Positions 34,778 through 43,950 are shown, counted from the first letter of the stretch. The stretch is DNA of 64,000 nucleotides from Pseudomonas izuensis (GCF_009861505.1 NZ_WTFT01000014.1:41911-105910), one strand, 5' to 3'. The notes: a model not told the origin generated them from the sequence alone. Numbers and translations are program-made.

Positions 34778-35584
34778 ATGAGTTCCAGAGCATGGCGATG
34801 GGCTCGCAAGAGTCTTCTTGGCTGTATCGAGCTGGCCTTGCTGGTCGCTCCCCTGTGCGCCAGCGCCATGTTCAAGTGCCAAGCCAGTGACGGAGCCATC
34901 AGCTACACCAGCCAAGCCATCGCCACCGCCCGCTGCACTCGCCTGAATGGCGTGGCGGACACCGGTGTCGGCGCCAAGGCAATGGCCCTGCCACGTTTTG
35001 TGCGGGAAGACGACCCGGACGCGGTGCGGATCCGGGTGTGGACCTTCATCCACAAGGGGGTTCGTCAATATGTGAGCCGGCGCCCCGTCGGGATCTCCGC
35101 ACGGGTCGATGTCCTTGAGCTCTATTACATCAAGGGCTGCTATCTGTGCACGGTGCCGAAGGATTTCAAGGTCGCCTCACTGCGCCTGGACACCCAGTCC
35201 TATCGGCAGGAGATCGAAGCCGCTTCGGATCATTATGGTGTCGACAGGGCGCTGGTCCGCGCAGTGATGCATGCCGAATCAGCGTTTCGCCCCAACGCCA
35301 TTTCCGAAGCCGGCGCCCAGGGACTGATGCAGTTGATGCCCGCCACCGCCGAACGCTTCGCGGTAGACAATCCGTTTGACGCACGACAGAACATTCGTGG
35401 CGGCGTGCGCTACCTGGCCTGGCTGCTCAAGCGCTTCAACGGCAACCAGATGCTGGCGTTGGCAGGTTACAACGCCGGCGAAGCGTCCGTGGTCGAGTAC
35501 AACGGCGTGCCTCCCTACGCCGAGACGCAATCCTACGTCACCCGCGTGCAGTCCTTGACCGAACGCTATCGCAACCATCGTTAG
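34778..35584 (+). CDS. periplasmic lytic transglycosylase (SLT domain)
   Basis: A 268-residue protein with a signal peptide (to about residue 30). A Cys-containing DUF4124-like segment (MFKCQASDGAISYTSQ) is followed by a C-terminal SLT domain (about 143-266). The catalytic glutamate is Glu167 in VMHAESAFRPNAISEAGAQG, with GLMQLMPATA and ALAGYNAGEASV completing the lysozyme-like fold. It would cleave peptidoglycan with anhydro-sugar formation. The ATG at 34778 has GGAG seven bases before it; a GTG one codon earlier is possible. Confidence 0.88.
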   Translation: MSSRAWRWARKSLLGCIELALLVAPLCASAMFKCQASDGAISYTSQAIATARCTRLNGVADTGVGAKAMALPRFVREDDPDAVRIRVWTFIHKGVRQYVSRRPVGISARVDVLELYYIKGCYLCTVPKDFKVASLRLDTQSYRQEIEAASDHYGVDRALVRAVMHAESAFRPNAISEAGAQGLMQLMPATAERFAVDNPFDARQNIRGGVRYLAWLLKRFNGNQMLALAGYNAGEASVVEYNGVPPYAETQSYVTRVQSLTERYRNHR

Positions 35585-35695
35585 TGCCGCAGGACGCATA
35601 ACCCGGCCAGTAGCTGACCTTGCAGGTCGACTGCCAAGGGTAACTTTTCCACTGCTATGCTGATGACATCTGTTTCTATACCAGGGACGAGTAGC

Positions 35696-36277
35696 ATGGC
35701 AGCACAAGGCAAGCACTCTCCGTTCATGTTCAAGGCTGTGGCCTGTTCGGCTGGAATTTTTCTTGTCGCTGGGGTTGCCATAAGGCTGCTCGACATTTAC
35801 TTCGACCTGACGTTGTTGGCAGATACCACGAGCTGGCTGCTACGTTTTTTGGATTGGCTTTTGCTGGAAACGCCAATGCCGAATTGGTCGCTGCTGATGA
35901 TTATCGCGATTGTCATCAGCACTTTGTCTGTAGCGATTTTCTACGCCCGTATCACCGATGGAACTTACGGCGAGTTACACGAGATAGAGCGAAAAATTTA
36001 CAAAAAGAACAATCCTCAGTTTCCACAGCTGACAGATAACCAAACGCTACTGATGGAAGCTTTGGCCTATCATGCGAACTTCAGAAAAATTGCCAATTTA
36101 AACTCAGTTTGCAAGCTTGTCTCACTCAGCACGTTAGAAGTCGAAGAAGGGCTAAAGCAACTCCAAGCCAAACGTCTTGTGAAGCAAAAGGTGACAAGGG
36201 GAACGTTCGGCGCCACCATTTTTGAACTTACCTTGGCAGGTAAGGATTATGCGTTAGAGCGACTTGAGCTAACGTAG
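35696..36277 (+). CDS. membrane protein with C-terminal winged-helix-like domain
   Basis: A 193-residue protein from the ATG at 35696. Two hydrophobic segments (AVACSAGIFLVAGVAIRLLD and SLLMIIAIVISTLSVAIFYA) precede a cytoplasmic part. The C-terminal about 75 residues (LTDNQTLLMEALAYHAN, LSTLEVEEGLKQLQAKRLVK, GATIFELTLAGKDYALERLE) have the layout of a MarR-like winged helix. It may be a membrane-tethered regulator, but no family was recognised. Codon use is slightly more AT-rich than its neighbours. Confidence 0.6.
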   Translation: MAAQGKHSPFMFKAVACSAGIFLVAGVAIRLLDIYFDLTLLADTTSWLLRFLDWLLLETPMPNWSLLMIIAIVISTLSVAIFYARITDGTYGELHEIERKIYKKNNPQFPQLTDNQTLLMEALAYHANFRKIANLNSVCKLVSLSTLEVEEGLKQLQAKRLVKQKVTRGTFGATIFELTLAGKDYALERLELT

Positions 36278-36576
36278 GTGTGCGTTATGACTATGGATGC
36301 GAACTCCATATTCTCCTCACTGGATTTGATGCCCAATTCGTATTGACGACTGGTGATAGTGTCAGGCGCTGGCAGGCATTGTCCGGCCTTGCGTATACCC
36401 GTCGTACTTCCTCCCCTCCCCGTTGCACTTGAACCCGCACTGACAAGCAATCCGGCGTGGTCGCCAACCTGTCAAAAAATTTAAGTTGCGGGGAACAGCG
36501 TGAAAGGCCGTGAGCGTCAGGATGAGTCCAAGCCAACAAACAGTGTGTTGGCTCAACTCACTACTGGAGAACACTC
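36278..36576. promoter_or_regulatory. leader with hairpin before small secreted protein
   Basis: Non-coding. A hairpin AGCCAACA-N7-TGTTGGCT (36531-36553) lies 23 bases before the ATG at 36577, inside the probable 5' untranslated region. It could influence translation or end transcription from upstream. Confidence 0.4.
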
Positions 36577-36786
36577 ATGAAAAGCCTGAAAACCCTTTTG
36601 ATCGTGACCCTGATGACTGCGTCTGTCGCCGCAATGGCAGAAGGCGGTGGCGATACCGTGATGGCCAAAATGGAAGCTGCCAGGGCAACCGCCATGACCA
36701 CGCCTCAACAGTCCGCAGCTGCCACGGCGACAGCCACTGCCAGCAATCACAACACCGCCTCCAATGACGTCTCGCGCTCAAATTGA
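36577..36786 (+). CDS. small secreted Ala/Thr-rich protein
   Basis: A 69-residue protein with a signal peptide (1-21, ending AAMA) and a low-complexity mature part rich in Ala, Thr, Gln and Asn (QQSAAATATATASNHNTASN). The ATG has CTGGAGAA upstream. Such proteins are common in Pseudomonas and have no assigned function. Confidence 0.7.
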   Translation: MKSLKTLLIVTLMTASVAAMAEGGGDTVMAKMEAARATAMTTPQQSAAATATATASNHNTASNDVSRSN

Positions 36787-36857
36787 CGGCGCGCAGGCCC
36801 CCGTCAATTTTGAGAAGTCTTGCCGGTATCGGTTAAATCATCGAGGCTCAACAGGTT

Positions 36858-37658
36858 ATGAATCTTCCAACCCCAACGACAGCCAACTACAGCATTGCGT
36901 TGGTTAACTACAAAACACTTGATCTGACGAAAACCTGTCTCACGCTGTTACAGGAGGCTTTGCGGGGAACCGGTGTTCCGGTGATTGTGGTGGATAACCA
37001 CTCGGACGACGCCAGCAGCGAGTACTTGCGCACGCTGGACTGGATTCAACTGATCGAACGCAAGCACACAGGCCCCGAAGCGGGAAACATGGCCCATGGC
37101 CGGGCTCTGGATCTCGCGTTGGCACAGGTTGAAACCGACTATCTGTTTCTGTTGCACACCGATACCTTCATTTACGATCCGGCAGTCTTCGCCATGATGA
37201 TCGACCAATGTACGGGTCAACGCGAAGTGGCCGCCGTCGGATGCCTGGAACAACTGGATCGGGGCGCCGTTCGCTCGGCCTGGCGCCTGGCCTCACGTTT
37301 TTGCAAGCACTACGCCCGACGGAGCTTGTTGGCGCTCGGCATGCAGGCAAGAGCGCCGAAGCCCTATCGAGAAAAGCATCTGAAGAGCTTTTGCACGCTG
37401 TGGAATGTGGCGTTGATCAAGGAGCACAGCTTTCACTTTCAAATGGATGAACGTAATCCGGGATATGAACTGCAGGATCGAATGACTGCCCGAGGCTACC
37501 AGGTGCGTTTTATTTCACCGCGAAAGATGTTCCGTTACCTGGATCACATTCAAAGCGGCACCGTATCGGCGATGGGCGGTTATGCGCGAAATCACCGAAG
37601 GGTTCGTATGTACGAGCACATTACCCAAGGGAATACCCTGAGGGCCGTGAATGGATAG
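36858..37658 (+). CDS. family 2 glycosyltransferase
   Basis: A 266-residue GT2 fold. IALVNYKTLDLTKTCL begins the nucleotide-binding half, VIVVDNHSDDASSEYL carries the second acidic motif, and FLLHTDTFIYD the DxD-like metal site (HTD). No membrane helices. It probably transfers one sugar to a surface glycan, as in rhamnosyltransferase-like GT2 enzymes. It stands alone and is not within a polysaccharide locus. Confidence 0.82.
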   Translation: MNLPTPTTANYSIALVNYKTLDLTKTCLTLLQEALRGTGVPVIVVDNHSDDASSEYLRTLDWIQLIERKHTGPEAGNMAHGRALDLALAQVETDYLFLLHTDTFIYDPAVFAMMIDQCTGQREVAAVGCLEQLDRGAVRSAWRLASRFCKHYARRSLLALGMQARAPKPYREKHLKSFCTLWNVALIKEHSFHFQMDERNPGYELQDRMTARGYQVRFISPRKMFRYLDHIQSGTVSAMGGYARNHRRVRMYEHITQGNTLRAVNG

Positions 37659-37916
37659 AACCGCATGTTCGAGGACGCCGGGACCGTTGACAGTGCCTTG
37701 CGCGACACTGGAGTGACCGCTTTTGGTTGTGGACTCAACCAGGCGCGACAGGCTGAAAACGGCCAAAAGGGACGCTCAGAATTTCGCACTTCTCTATCCC
37801 CAGCCGCAAATTTCAACAACGCTGACAAAGGCACGGTAGGTCCAGAGATCGGACTGCCCCGAAGAAACTGACTTTGACAACGTCGTATGCAATATCAGAT
37901 CAGAGGTCATGCATTG

Positions 37917-38273
37917 TCATGAATTGAAAAAGCGCTGTCGCCAAATGAAAGGCCGGCAATCGACCTGATCGCGCACAATCCTGACACTGGGAGTAATTTC
38001 ACGGTACAGGTAAAGGCGATCCGCAAGAGGAACGTTTTCCCTATCTCCCTCAGTAAAATTCAGCGCGCCCATATCTATGAATTTGCGATCCTGAATGCGC
38101 TGGGTGAGGCAGTGCAATATTTCATAGTACAGGGAGCCACGCTGGCCGATGAACCGGAGCGCTTTAGCAAGTGGTTTGTCGATCCGAAGTTCCAGGGCTT
38201 CAACTGGCGCGTTCTGCTTGACTAAGGCTTTGTGAACGCTTGGCACATGTTTTCTGATCACTGAAACTGACAT
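37917..38273 (-). CDS. unknown protein, weak methyltransferase resemblance
   Basis: A 118-residue frame whose start overlaps head-to-head with the lipoprotein gene at 38272. The segment GSLYYEILHCLTQRIQDRKF then IDMGALNF vaguely recalls the start of some class I SAM methyltransferases, but the glycine-rich loop is not kept and the rest does not fit. It could be a small real gene or the remains of a longer one. The divergent overlap leaves no room for its own promoter except inside the neighbour. Confidence 0.3.
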   Translation of the reverse strand: MSVSVIRKHVPSVHKALVKQNAPVEALELRIDKPLAKALRFIGQRGSLYYEILHCLTQRIQDRKFIDMGALNFTEGDRENVPLADRLYLYREITPSVRIVRDQVDCRPFIWRQRFFNS

Positions 38274-38583
38274 GCATAAAATTATGCCGTCCCTGCTGGC
38301 ACTGGCGTTGATATCCTCGACAGGCTGCGCCGAACTTATCGACGCCCGTCGCGACTACTTGCAATGGCGGAATTCGCTCGATTTGCCGCGACAAACAACA
38401 CCCATGCAGCAACAAACAACGCCTGTGCAGCAGCAGCAGTACGGCCAACCGGTATACCGCACACAGGATTGCATCGGCGCTGTGGTCAATGGTGTGTGCC
38501 ATGGGAGCACCGGCGCAGCGCAACCCCATGCGACCTGCTATGGCCGGATGCTCAACGGTCAATGTACCGGGCCGCAGTTCTGA
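38272..38583 (+). CDS. small putative lipoprotein with Cys-NG-Cys repeats
   Basis: A 103-residue protein with a lipoprotein-like signal (LALISSTGC, Cys at about 19), then a Gln-rich stretch (QQQTTPVQQQQYGQP). Two similar C-terminal units follow, DCIGAVVNGVC and TCYGRMLNGQC, each with paired cysteines about ten residues apart that may form disulfides. Function unknown. Probably outer-membrane anchored. Confidence 0.65.
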   Translation: MHKIMPSLLALALISSTGCAELIDARRDYLQWRNSLDLPRQTTPMQQQTTPVQQQQYGQPVYRTQDCIGAVVNGVCHGSTGAAQPHATCYGRMLNGQCTGPQF

Positions 38584-38680
38584 CATCGCGTTTGAGCATC
38601 GCGCCTACTGAAGCACTAATTCTGCGCTCTGCGTCTCAACCATTAAGATCTCGTACCAATGCGATTAATAGGGGCTTGCT

Positions 38681-39061
38681 ATGAATTCACTAATAATCAA
38701 AACGATGCAGGTTATCGTGCTCGTGAACATCTGGCTGTCCATGCTGCTGGGAGTTATTGGTGGTGTTGCAGTAGCGTATATTCGTGATACCGGTTCCGGC
38801 GTAAGCCTGGGCCTTGGCGCGACAACCATCTCGATTACATCACCAGGGTCCTATCTATTTTTCGGGTTCGTCGGGCTGATCCTGATGTTTTTGTTCGTCG
38901 TTCCTTTTTATGCGTTGTGGGTACTGATGTACTCGAACAACAAATTACTCATACAGATTGAGAGGAATACCGCGACAATGGCTAATGCCACGATCAACGC
39001 GGATCACCATCAAAGCAGCACCTCTCCTATTGATGACTGTCTGAGAGCAGACCCCAGATAA
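38681..39061 (+). CDS. unknown two-helix membrane protein
   Basis: A 126-residue protein with two strong hydrophobic segments (about 10-33 and 58-83, the second LFFGFVGLILMFLFVVPFYA). A soluble C-terminal tail includes KLLIQIERNTATMANATIN. Not recognised. A hairpin terminator follows at 39118. Confidence 0.55.
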   Translation: MNSLIIKTMQVIVLVNIWLSMLLGVIGGVAVAYIRDTGSGVSLGLGATTISITSPGSYLFFGFVGLILMFLFVVPFYALWVLMYSNNKLLIQIERNTATMANATINADHHQSSTSPIDDCLRADPR

Positions 39062-39117
39062 CAATCAAGAACTCTTGCGAGGTATATGTGCAGCCCATCT
39101 CTTACCTTGGCTGAGCT

Positions 39118-39139
39118 TACCGACCCCTTTGGGTCGGTA
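39118..39139 (+). terminator. hairpin after two-helix membrane protein gene
   Basis: TACCGACCC-CTTT-GGGTCGGTA, a perfect 9-bp stem 56 bases after the stop at 39061. No strong T-tract. Beyond it, up to 39281, a possible 31-codon frame starting at 39183 has no ribosome binding site I trust. Confidence 0.5.
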
Positions 39140-39281
39140 GCTGCTGTTGGCGATTGGCATCAATCGACCCGAAAGGTTTGACATGAGCGAACGCCGCCGG
39201 CACAAGGATAGTATCTTGTTGATCGTCGTCGCTAAGGGATTGCCTAGCGACTCCAGGAAATATATTCAACTTCAGTAAAGC

Positions 39282-40355
39282 CTACGCCAACCTCGACTGA
39301 ATAATTTTATTCGCACTTACGCCATATTTTTCACACAAGCTGAAAATAACGTCGTTAAACCAGGGTGGAGTGTATGGATTGATATGAATATTATGGATCA
39401 ATTGCTCTAAATCAACTCCAACTTTAACAATATTTTTTTTATGCTCCCAGACAATACATCTCAACTCATCCTCGTATTTGAATTCTCTTTTTTTGTGCAT
39501 TACCGGCCAAAATCCATTATCCCTTGGGATGCTATCACTATCCCAATCAATGTATTTTACTTCTCCGGCATATATTTTTGGGTGTTTGTGGAAATTGTAT
39601 TCTGGGTCATTAAAGGAGCGCGTTAAGCTGTTATACGTAGACTGAATGCAGACTCCGAAGGGTTCAGAGTAGATCTTCCACATGGCAAAACTCTCGTGCT
39701 CATTCATGTGCCAGCAATTTATAAAATATTGTTTAATTAACACACCCTCGCTAACCTCATGAGTCCTCTGGCTCGCTGCCATCAAGTCATTAATTGAGAT
39801 TTCCGGTAAGTTTTGATGTGGGATACTAATATTGCGCTTGCTCAATTCGTCGAATAATTTAATCGCAGCTAGGTCAGCATTGGTTAGACTGGAACCTTCA
39901 GACTTATCTTCTTCTCGTAAAAGGTCTGCCCTAGTGAAAAAAAGTGTTCGACTGTGAAGAAGGTCAATAAATTTTGGTAGCGTGAGATATCGCCAAATTT
40001 TTATTTCGTTATTTTTGGGTTCGGCAAAGCATGGGTGCGCGTAAATTTCTAGCTGAACCTTTTCTTCCTTTATCAATCTCTTGTACTTTTCAAAAATAAC
40101 TGACTCACCACCCACAAAGTCATTGTACGAGACTATTATTACTTTCCCTGATTGATTATCAATAAAATCTAATGCCTGATTGAATAGACTGCTTTCGTGC
40201 AGCAATTCATTTTCCAGCCCTGAAAACACTTTGATTACGTCAAGCCCGTTTTCCTTTGTGTAAACCTGTAATTTCATGTTACGCCGGTTGATCTCATTTT
40301 CGCCCGCTTCAATGGGCGCTCGAGCGATTATAATTGCTTTTTTTTGATTGTTCAT
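39282..40355 (-). CDS. serine-recombinase-like domain fused to DUF2971, AT-rich
   Basis: A 357-residue protein. Residues 119-345 match DUF2971 (IWRYLTLPKFIDLLHSRTLF, FINCWHMNEHESFAMWKIYS, GVCIQSTYNSL, EFKYEDELRCIVWEH). Residues 5-108 follow the layout of the serine-recombinase N-terminal domain (KKAIIIARAP, QVYTKENGLDVIKVFSG, KVIIVSYNDFVGG). The catalytic Ser is Pro14, and the DRLxR-type arginines are Phe80 and Gly83, so it should be inactive as a recombinase. The gene is far richer in A and T than all neighbours, indicating recent transfer. Function is unknown; DUF2971 proteins often appear as isolated accessory genes. Confidence 0.72.
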   Translation of the reverse strand: MNNQKKAIIIARAPIEAGENEINRRNMKLQVYTKENGLDVIKVFSGLENELLHESSLFNQALDFIDNQSGKVIIVSYNDFVGGESVIFEKYKRLIKEEKVQLEIYAHPCFAEPKNNEIKIWRYLTLPKFIDLLHSRTLFFTRADLLREEDKSEGSSLTNADLAAIKLFDELSKRNISIPHQNLPEISINDLMAASQRTHEVSEGVLIKQYFINCWHMNEHESFAMWKIYSEPFGVCIQSTYNSLTRSFNDPEYNFHKHPKIYAGEVKYIDWDSDSIPRDNGFWPVMHKKREFKYEDELRCIVWEHKKNIVKVGVDLEQLIHNIHINPYTPPWFNDVIFSLCEKYGVSANKIIQSRLA

Positions 40356-40924
40356 TTTATGGTCATTTGGGTTTGTGTGACGTCACGTTCGACAATTTAT
40401 AGGTTTAGAGCGATCTAAATATTTTACAAGCTTGCGGACATTGCGCATCAGAAAAGTACGCGCCCGAGATTGAATTTTTTACTTTTGGCAGAGACTTTAG
40501 GACTCGGATTTCACGCAGATACGTGCAAAATAGTGCTTTCACCAGTCAATGATCAGGCAATTTGGGCATACCGACTTTTTCAACAAAATCGACCGATTTC
40601 TGCCTTTGGCCATCGGCAGCTTTGGGTCGTCAACTGCCCTTCGCGACAGGCAGCAACCGGCCAGAAGCGGCCCGTCGATTTCGTCTCAGGAAACCCAGGC
40701 GATCTGTCTCTTGCAGCACCTTGTTATAAGAATTCGAGTTGTCCACGAAACCAGGGAGGCACCCTCATCCGTTAGAAAGTATGCCTGCTCACTGATCGAG
40801 CCGGAGTATCCGATCAAACAGTCAGTGCGGTCACACCCTGCTAGTGGCAGCTGCAAGTGCTAAACGAGTGAAGATGCGCTACAACAATACATAGAACCCT
40901 GAGGTCCTGGCAGGAAGCGAGCGA
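40356..40924. other. intergenic with dispersed Pseudomonas motif
   Basis: The left part, next to the DUF2971 start, is AT-rich and probably its promoter. At 40638-40653 lies CCTTCGCGACAGGCAG, also seen at 25945. At 40853-40885 is a 33-base stretch about 80% identical to 28116-28148, ending TGCGCTACAAC. No gene recognised. Confidence 0.4.
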
Positions 40925-41857
40925 ATGTGGATGAAACACAAACTCTGTGTTGTCAGGCTGGCTCGGTTCGCATCCGCTTCACTCATCATCGTAGCCCCCA
41001 GTGCAGTCGCCGAGGATCTCGAACCCAGGTCCTACGCCAATACGCCGGTGGGTATCAACTTCCTGCTCATGGGCTACAGCGATCTGCGGGGTAGCGTGAC
41101 CGCCAACCCCTCAGTCCCACTCCAGGATGCCAAGCTCGATATCAAGACTGTCGTGTTTGCCTTTGCCAGGTCGCTGGACGTCTGGGGCCGCTCCGGGAAG
41201 TTCGATATTGTCGTGCCTGAAGCCAGATTGACAGGCTCGGCGCTGTTCGCCGGTGAACCGAAGGAACGAAATGTGACTGGCTTGATAGATCCAAGATTCC
41301 GGTTCTCGGTCAATCTATATGGCGCCCCGGCGATGTCCCTGGCTGAGTTTCCCGGCTATCAACAGGATGTGATTATCGGCGCCAGCCTGGCAATTACGGC
41401 ACCACTTGGCCAATACGACTCCAGCAGGCTGGTCAATCTCGGCAACAACCGCTGGTCATTCAAGCCCGAACTCGGGATTTCCAAGCGCCTGGGCCCCGTG
41501 ACCCTGGAGTTATCCGGTGCGGGCACCTTTTACACCGACAATGACCAATACCTTGGCGACCATACATTTTCCCAGAACCCGACTTATCAGGTACAGGTGC
41601 ATCTTATCTATGCCTTTAGTAACGGTGTCTGGGCCTCACTGGATGGGACCTACTTCGCTGGCGGGAGTACCTCGGTCGATGGGGTCGGTAATCACGACTT
41701 TCAGGAAAATACGCGCTATGGGGGCACCCTCTCTCTGCCGTTGAACCGGAATAACTCGCTGAAGCTGTTTGCGAGTGAGGGGGCGCATACTCGTACCGGC
41801 AGCGAATACGATGCTATTGGTGTAGCTTGGCAGTATCGCTTCGGGGGAGGGCTTTGA
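40925..41857 (+). CDS. outer-membrane transporter-like protein (Phenol_MetA_deg type)
   Basis: A 310-residue protein with a signal peptide (about 1-29, ending AVAE) and beta-barrel character. It resembles the Phenol_MetA_deg family (PRSYANTPVGINFLLMGYSD, GASLAITAPLGQYDSSRLVN, LGNNRWSFKPELGISKRLGP), outer-membrane proteins found in catabolic and metal-related clusters. An AGGAAG site precedes the ATG at 40925; ATG at 40931 is also possible. No catabolic partner lies next to it. Confidence 0.8.
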   Translation: MWMKHKLCVVRLARFASASLIIVAPSAVAEDLEPRSYANTPVGINFLLMGYSDLRGSVTANPSVPLQDAKLDIKTVVFAFARSLDVWGRSGKFDIVVPEARLTGSALFAGEPKERNVTGLIDPRFRFSVNLYGAPAMSLAEFPGYQQDVIIGASLAITAPLGQYDSSRLVNLGNNRWSFKPELGISKRLGPVTLELSGAGTFYTDNDQYLGDHTFSQNPTYQVQVHLIYAFSNGVWASLDGTYFAGGSTSVDGVGNHDFQENTRYGGTLSLPLNRNNSLKLFASEGAHTRTGSEYDAIGVAWQYRFGGGL

Positions 41858-42519
41858 GACTTGATAAAATTAAAGACAGCATTACAACCGCAACTAAGGG
41901 GCCAGCAGACACTGCTCCCGAAGCCAGTTTCCAAGACCCGCCTGTCCTTCATATTGCCAACCCTATTCAGAGGAAATACCCCCAAAAGTGGGCTGTATTA
42001 CCCGCAACCTATATCTGAGTCAGTCATAAAAGTGGTCACCCCGGCAGGGCTTACAGGCTGCTGGATATTGGCATAGAGAATGCTGTGTGTTCACTAACAC
42101 ACTCATTGAGAGCAACTGAGCAAGCAGCACTCCAGGGTACTTCCTATGCATGAAACAGATGCATAAAACGCCTTCTCCGGAGATTGGCTGCTCATTGTGC
42201 CATGCCATTCCAGGGAGTCATCGTCATGCGTAATGAGTCGATCGTCCTTACGTTTGTACTGATTTTTTTCATCTTTACTACTGGGACAGCCTGGAGTCTT
42301 ATCGGCTTGTTCGGCGATTAAAAATAACTGGCAAATACTGTTGTCTTCGGACTGCCTTGATGCCCTGGTCAATAACAGTCCTTCCCTGGCCGCAGTAGAA
42401 GGCGTATAGATTTTCTCCCATTTCCCCAACTTCATTTTTTCGTGGGCTCTTGCCATCGGGTACCGCACTGGAACTCGAAGACCTCGGGCCCAGCACTCCC
42501 TGACAGGAGCCCGACCCGG
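41858..42519. other. intergenic, contains a 31-residue small gene
   Basis: Apart from the small membrane-protein gene at 42226-42321 (listed separately), no feature is recognised. The minus-strand frames here show no family signal. Confidence 0.4.
42226..42321 (+). CDS. 31-residue single-span membrane protein
   Basis: Reads MRNESIVLTFVLIFFIFTTG then TAWSLIGLFGD: one transmembrane helix. GGGAG lies eight bases before the ATG. It is too short to assign, but the ribosome binding site and clean hydrophobic segment support it. Confidence 0.5.
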   Translation: MRNESIVLTFVLIFFIFTTGTAWSLIGLFGD

Positions 42520-43950
42520 TCAATTCAACGGGTCATGCGCAATCAATGTCTTCGGTTCCAGATACGCGCTCATCCCCCACCTGCCCATTTCGCGCCCAAG
42601 GCCCGAATGTTTGAATCCACCGAAGGGGGCACGCGGTTCGTGGGCCAGGGTGTTGATGAGCACGCGTCCCGAATCGATCTGACGGGCGACGTTCATACAG
42701 CGTTCGGCACTCTTTCCCAGCACCAGGGCGCTCAGCCCATAGTCCGTATCGTTGGCAATGCTGATCGCATCAGCCTCATCCTCGTAGGGAATGATCGTCA
42801 GCACGGGGCCGAAGATTTCCTCACGCGCGATGCGCATCCGGTTGCTGGCATCGGTGAAGATCGTGGGCTTGACGAACCATCCGGCGTGCAAGCCTTCCGG
42901 GCGACCTTCGCCCCCTGCCAGCAAGCTCGCGCCTTCCTCCTGGCCGATACGGATGTAGCGCTGCACCCGTTCCCATTGCTTCTGGCTCACCATCGGGCCG
43001 ATGTCGGTGTCGGCGTTGCGCGGATCACCCGATTGAATCTGTGAGACGCCCTCCTTCGCAACCCGCTCGAACTCTGCCAGCCGGCTGCGCGGCACCAGGA
43101 TGCGAGTGCCCGCGATGCACGCCTGGCCGCTGTTGAGAAATCCGGCTTGCAGCACCAACGGCATGACCGCCTGGAAATCCGCATCGTCAAGCACCACGGT
43201 GGGCGACTTGCCACCCAGTTCGAGCGTCACACGCTTCATGGTGTCGGCGCCGGTTCTGACCAGATGCTGACCGACAGCGGATGAACCCGTGAACGAGATC
43301 TTGGCCACGTCAGGATGACGGGTGATTTCCTCGCCAACCACCTCGCCCCGTCCGTTGACGATATTGAATACACCCGGTGGCAGCCCCGCTTCGTGCAACG
43401 CCCTGACCACAACCTGCGTCTGCAACGCGCTCATCTCGCTGGGCTTGATGACGGCAGTGCAGCCTGCCGCCAGCGCAGTGGCCAGCTTGTTGCAGATGAA
43501 GCCGGCATTGCTGTTCCAGGGTGTGATCAGACCGGTAACGCCCACGGGCGTCAGAATGACCCTGGCCATGCCGACCTGTTCCTCGAAATCGAACGCCTCC
43601 AGTGCATCGATCGCTTGCGCAATCACGTCAGCCGGATAGGTCGCCATCCAGCGCCCGCGGACCGCAGGTGCGCCGTATTCCACGAGGACAGCTTCCAGCA
43701 GCTCTTCCTCCCTGGCCGCCACGGCCCGGTGCAGGCGTTGCAGTGCCGCAATACGCTCTTCCCGAGTGGTACGGGACCAGGCCGGGAACGCAGCCTTGGC
43801 GGCTGCAATGGCACGCTGTGCGTCCAGTGCATCGCCCAGCCGAACCTGACCGATGACTTCCTCGGTGCTCGGGTTATGGAGGTCGAACCATTCCTCGCCG
43901 TGTGGAATGACAAACTCGCCGTTGATGTAGATGTGTTCAATGCGTTGCAT
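42520..43950 (-). CDS. aldehyde dehydrogenase family protein
   Basis: A 476-residue ALDH. The active-site motif is NSGQACIAGTRILVP (Cys), the general base is in VTLELGGKSPTVVLDD, and GLITPWNSNAGFICNKLATA is the nucleotide-binding strand. The C-terminus APFGGFKHSGLGREMG is typical. Closest to betaine/vanillin-type ALDHs; substrate not determinable. It is divergent from a LysR gene 124 bases away, with an inverted repeat between them, so it is probably that regulator's target. Confidence 0.88.
   Translation of the reverse strand: MQRIEHIYINGEFVIPHGEEWFDLHNPSTEEVIGQVRLGDALDAQRAIAAAKAAFPAWSRTTREERIAALQRLHRAVAAREEELLEAVLVEYGAPAVRGRWMATYPADVIAQAIDALEAFDFEEQVGMARVILTPVGVTGLITPWNSNAGFICNKLATALAAGCTAVIKPSEMSALQTQVVVRALHEAGLPPGVFNIVNGRGEVVGEEITRHPDVAKISFTGSSAVGQHLVRTGADTMKRVTLELGGKSPTVVLDDADFQAVMPLVLQAGFLNSGQACIAGTRILVPRSRLAEFERVAKEGVSQIQSGDPRNADTDIGPMVSQKQWERVQRYIRIGQEEGASLLAGGEGRPEGLHAGWFVKPTIFTDASNRMRIAREEIFGPVLTIIPYEDEADAISIANDTDYGLSALVLGKSAERCMNVARQIDSGRVLINTLAHEPRAPFGGFKHSGLGREMGRWGMSAYLEPKTLIAHDPLN

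Noticed and set aside
34507..34890. Plus-strand 127-codon frame before the transglycosylase
   Set aside because: It overlaps the LysR remnant and the signal-peptide region of the transglycosylase in another frame and has no protein-like pattern.
39183..39278. Possible 31-codon gene
   Set aside because: No ribosome binding site and no hydrophobic or conserved pattern recognised.
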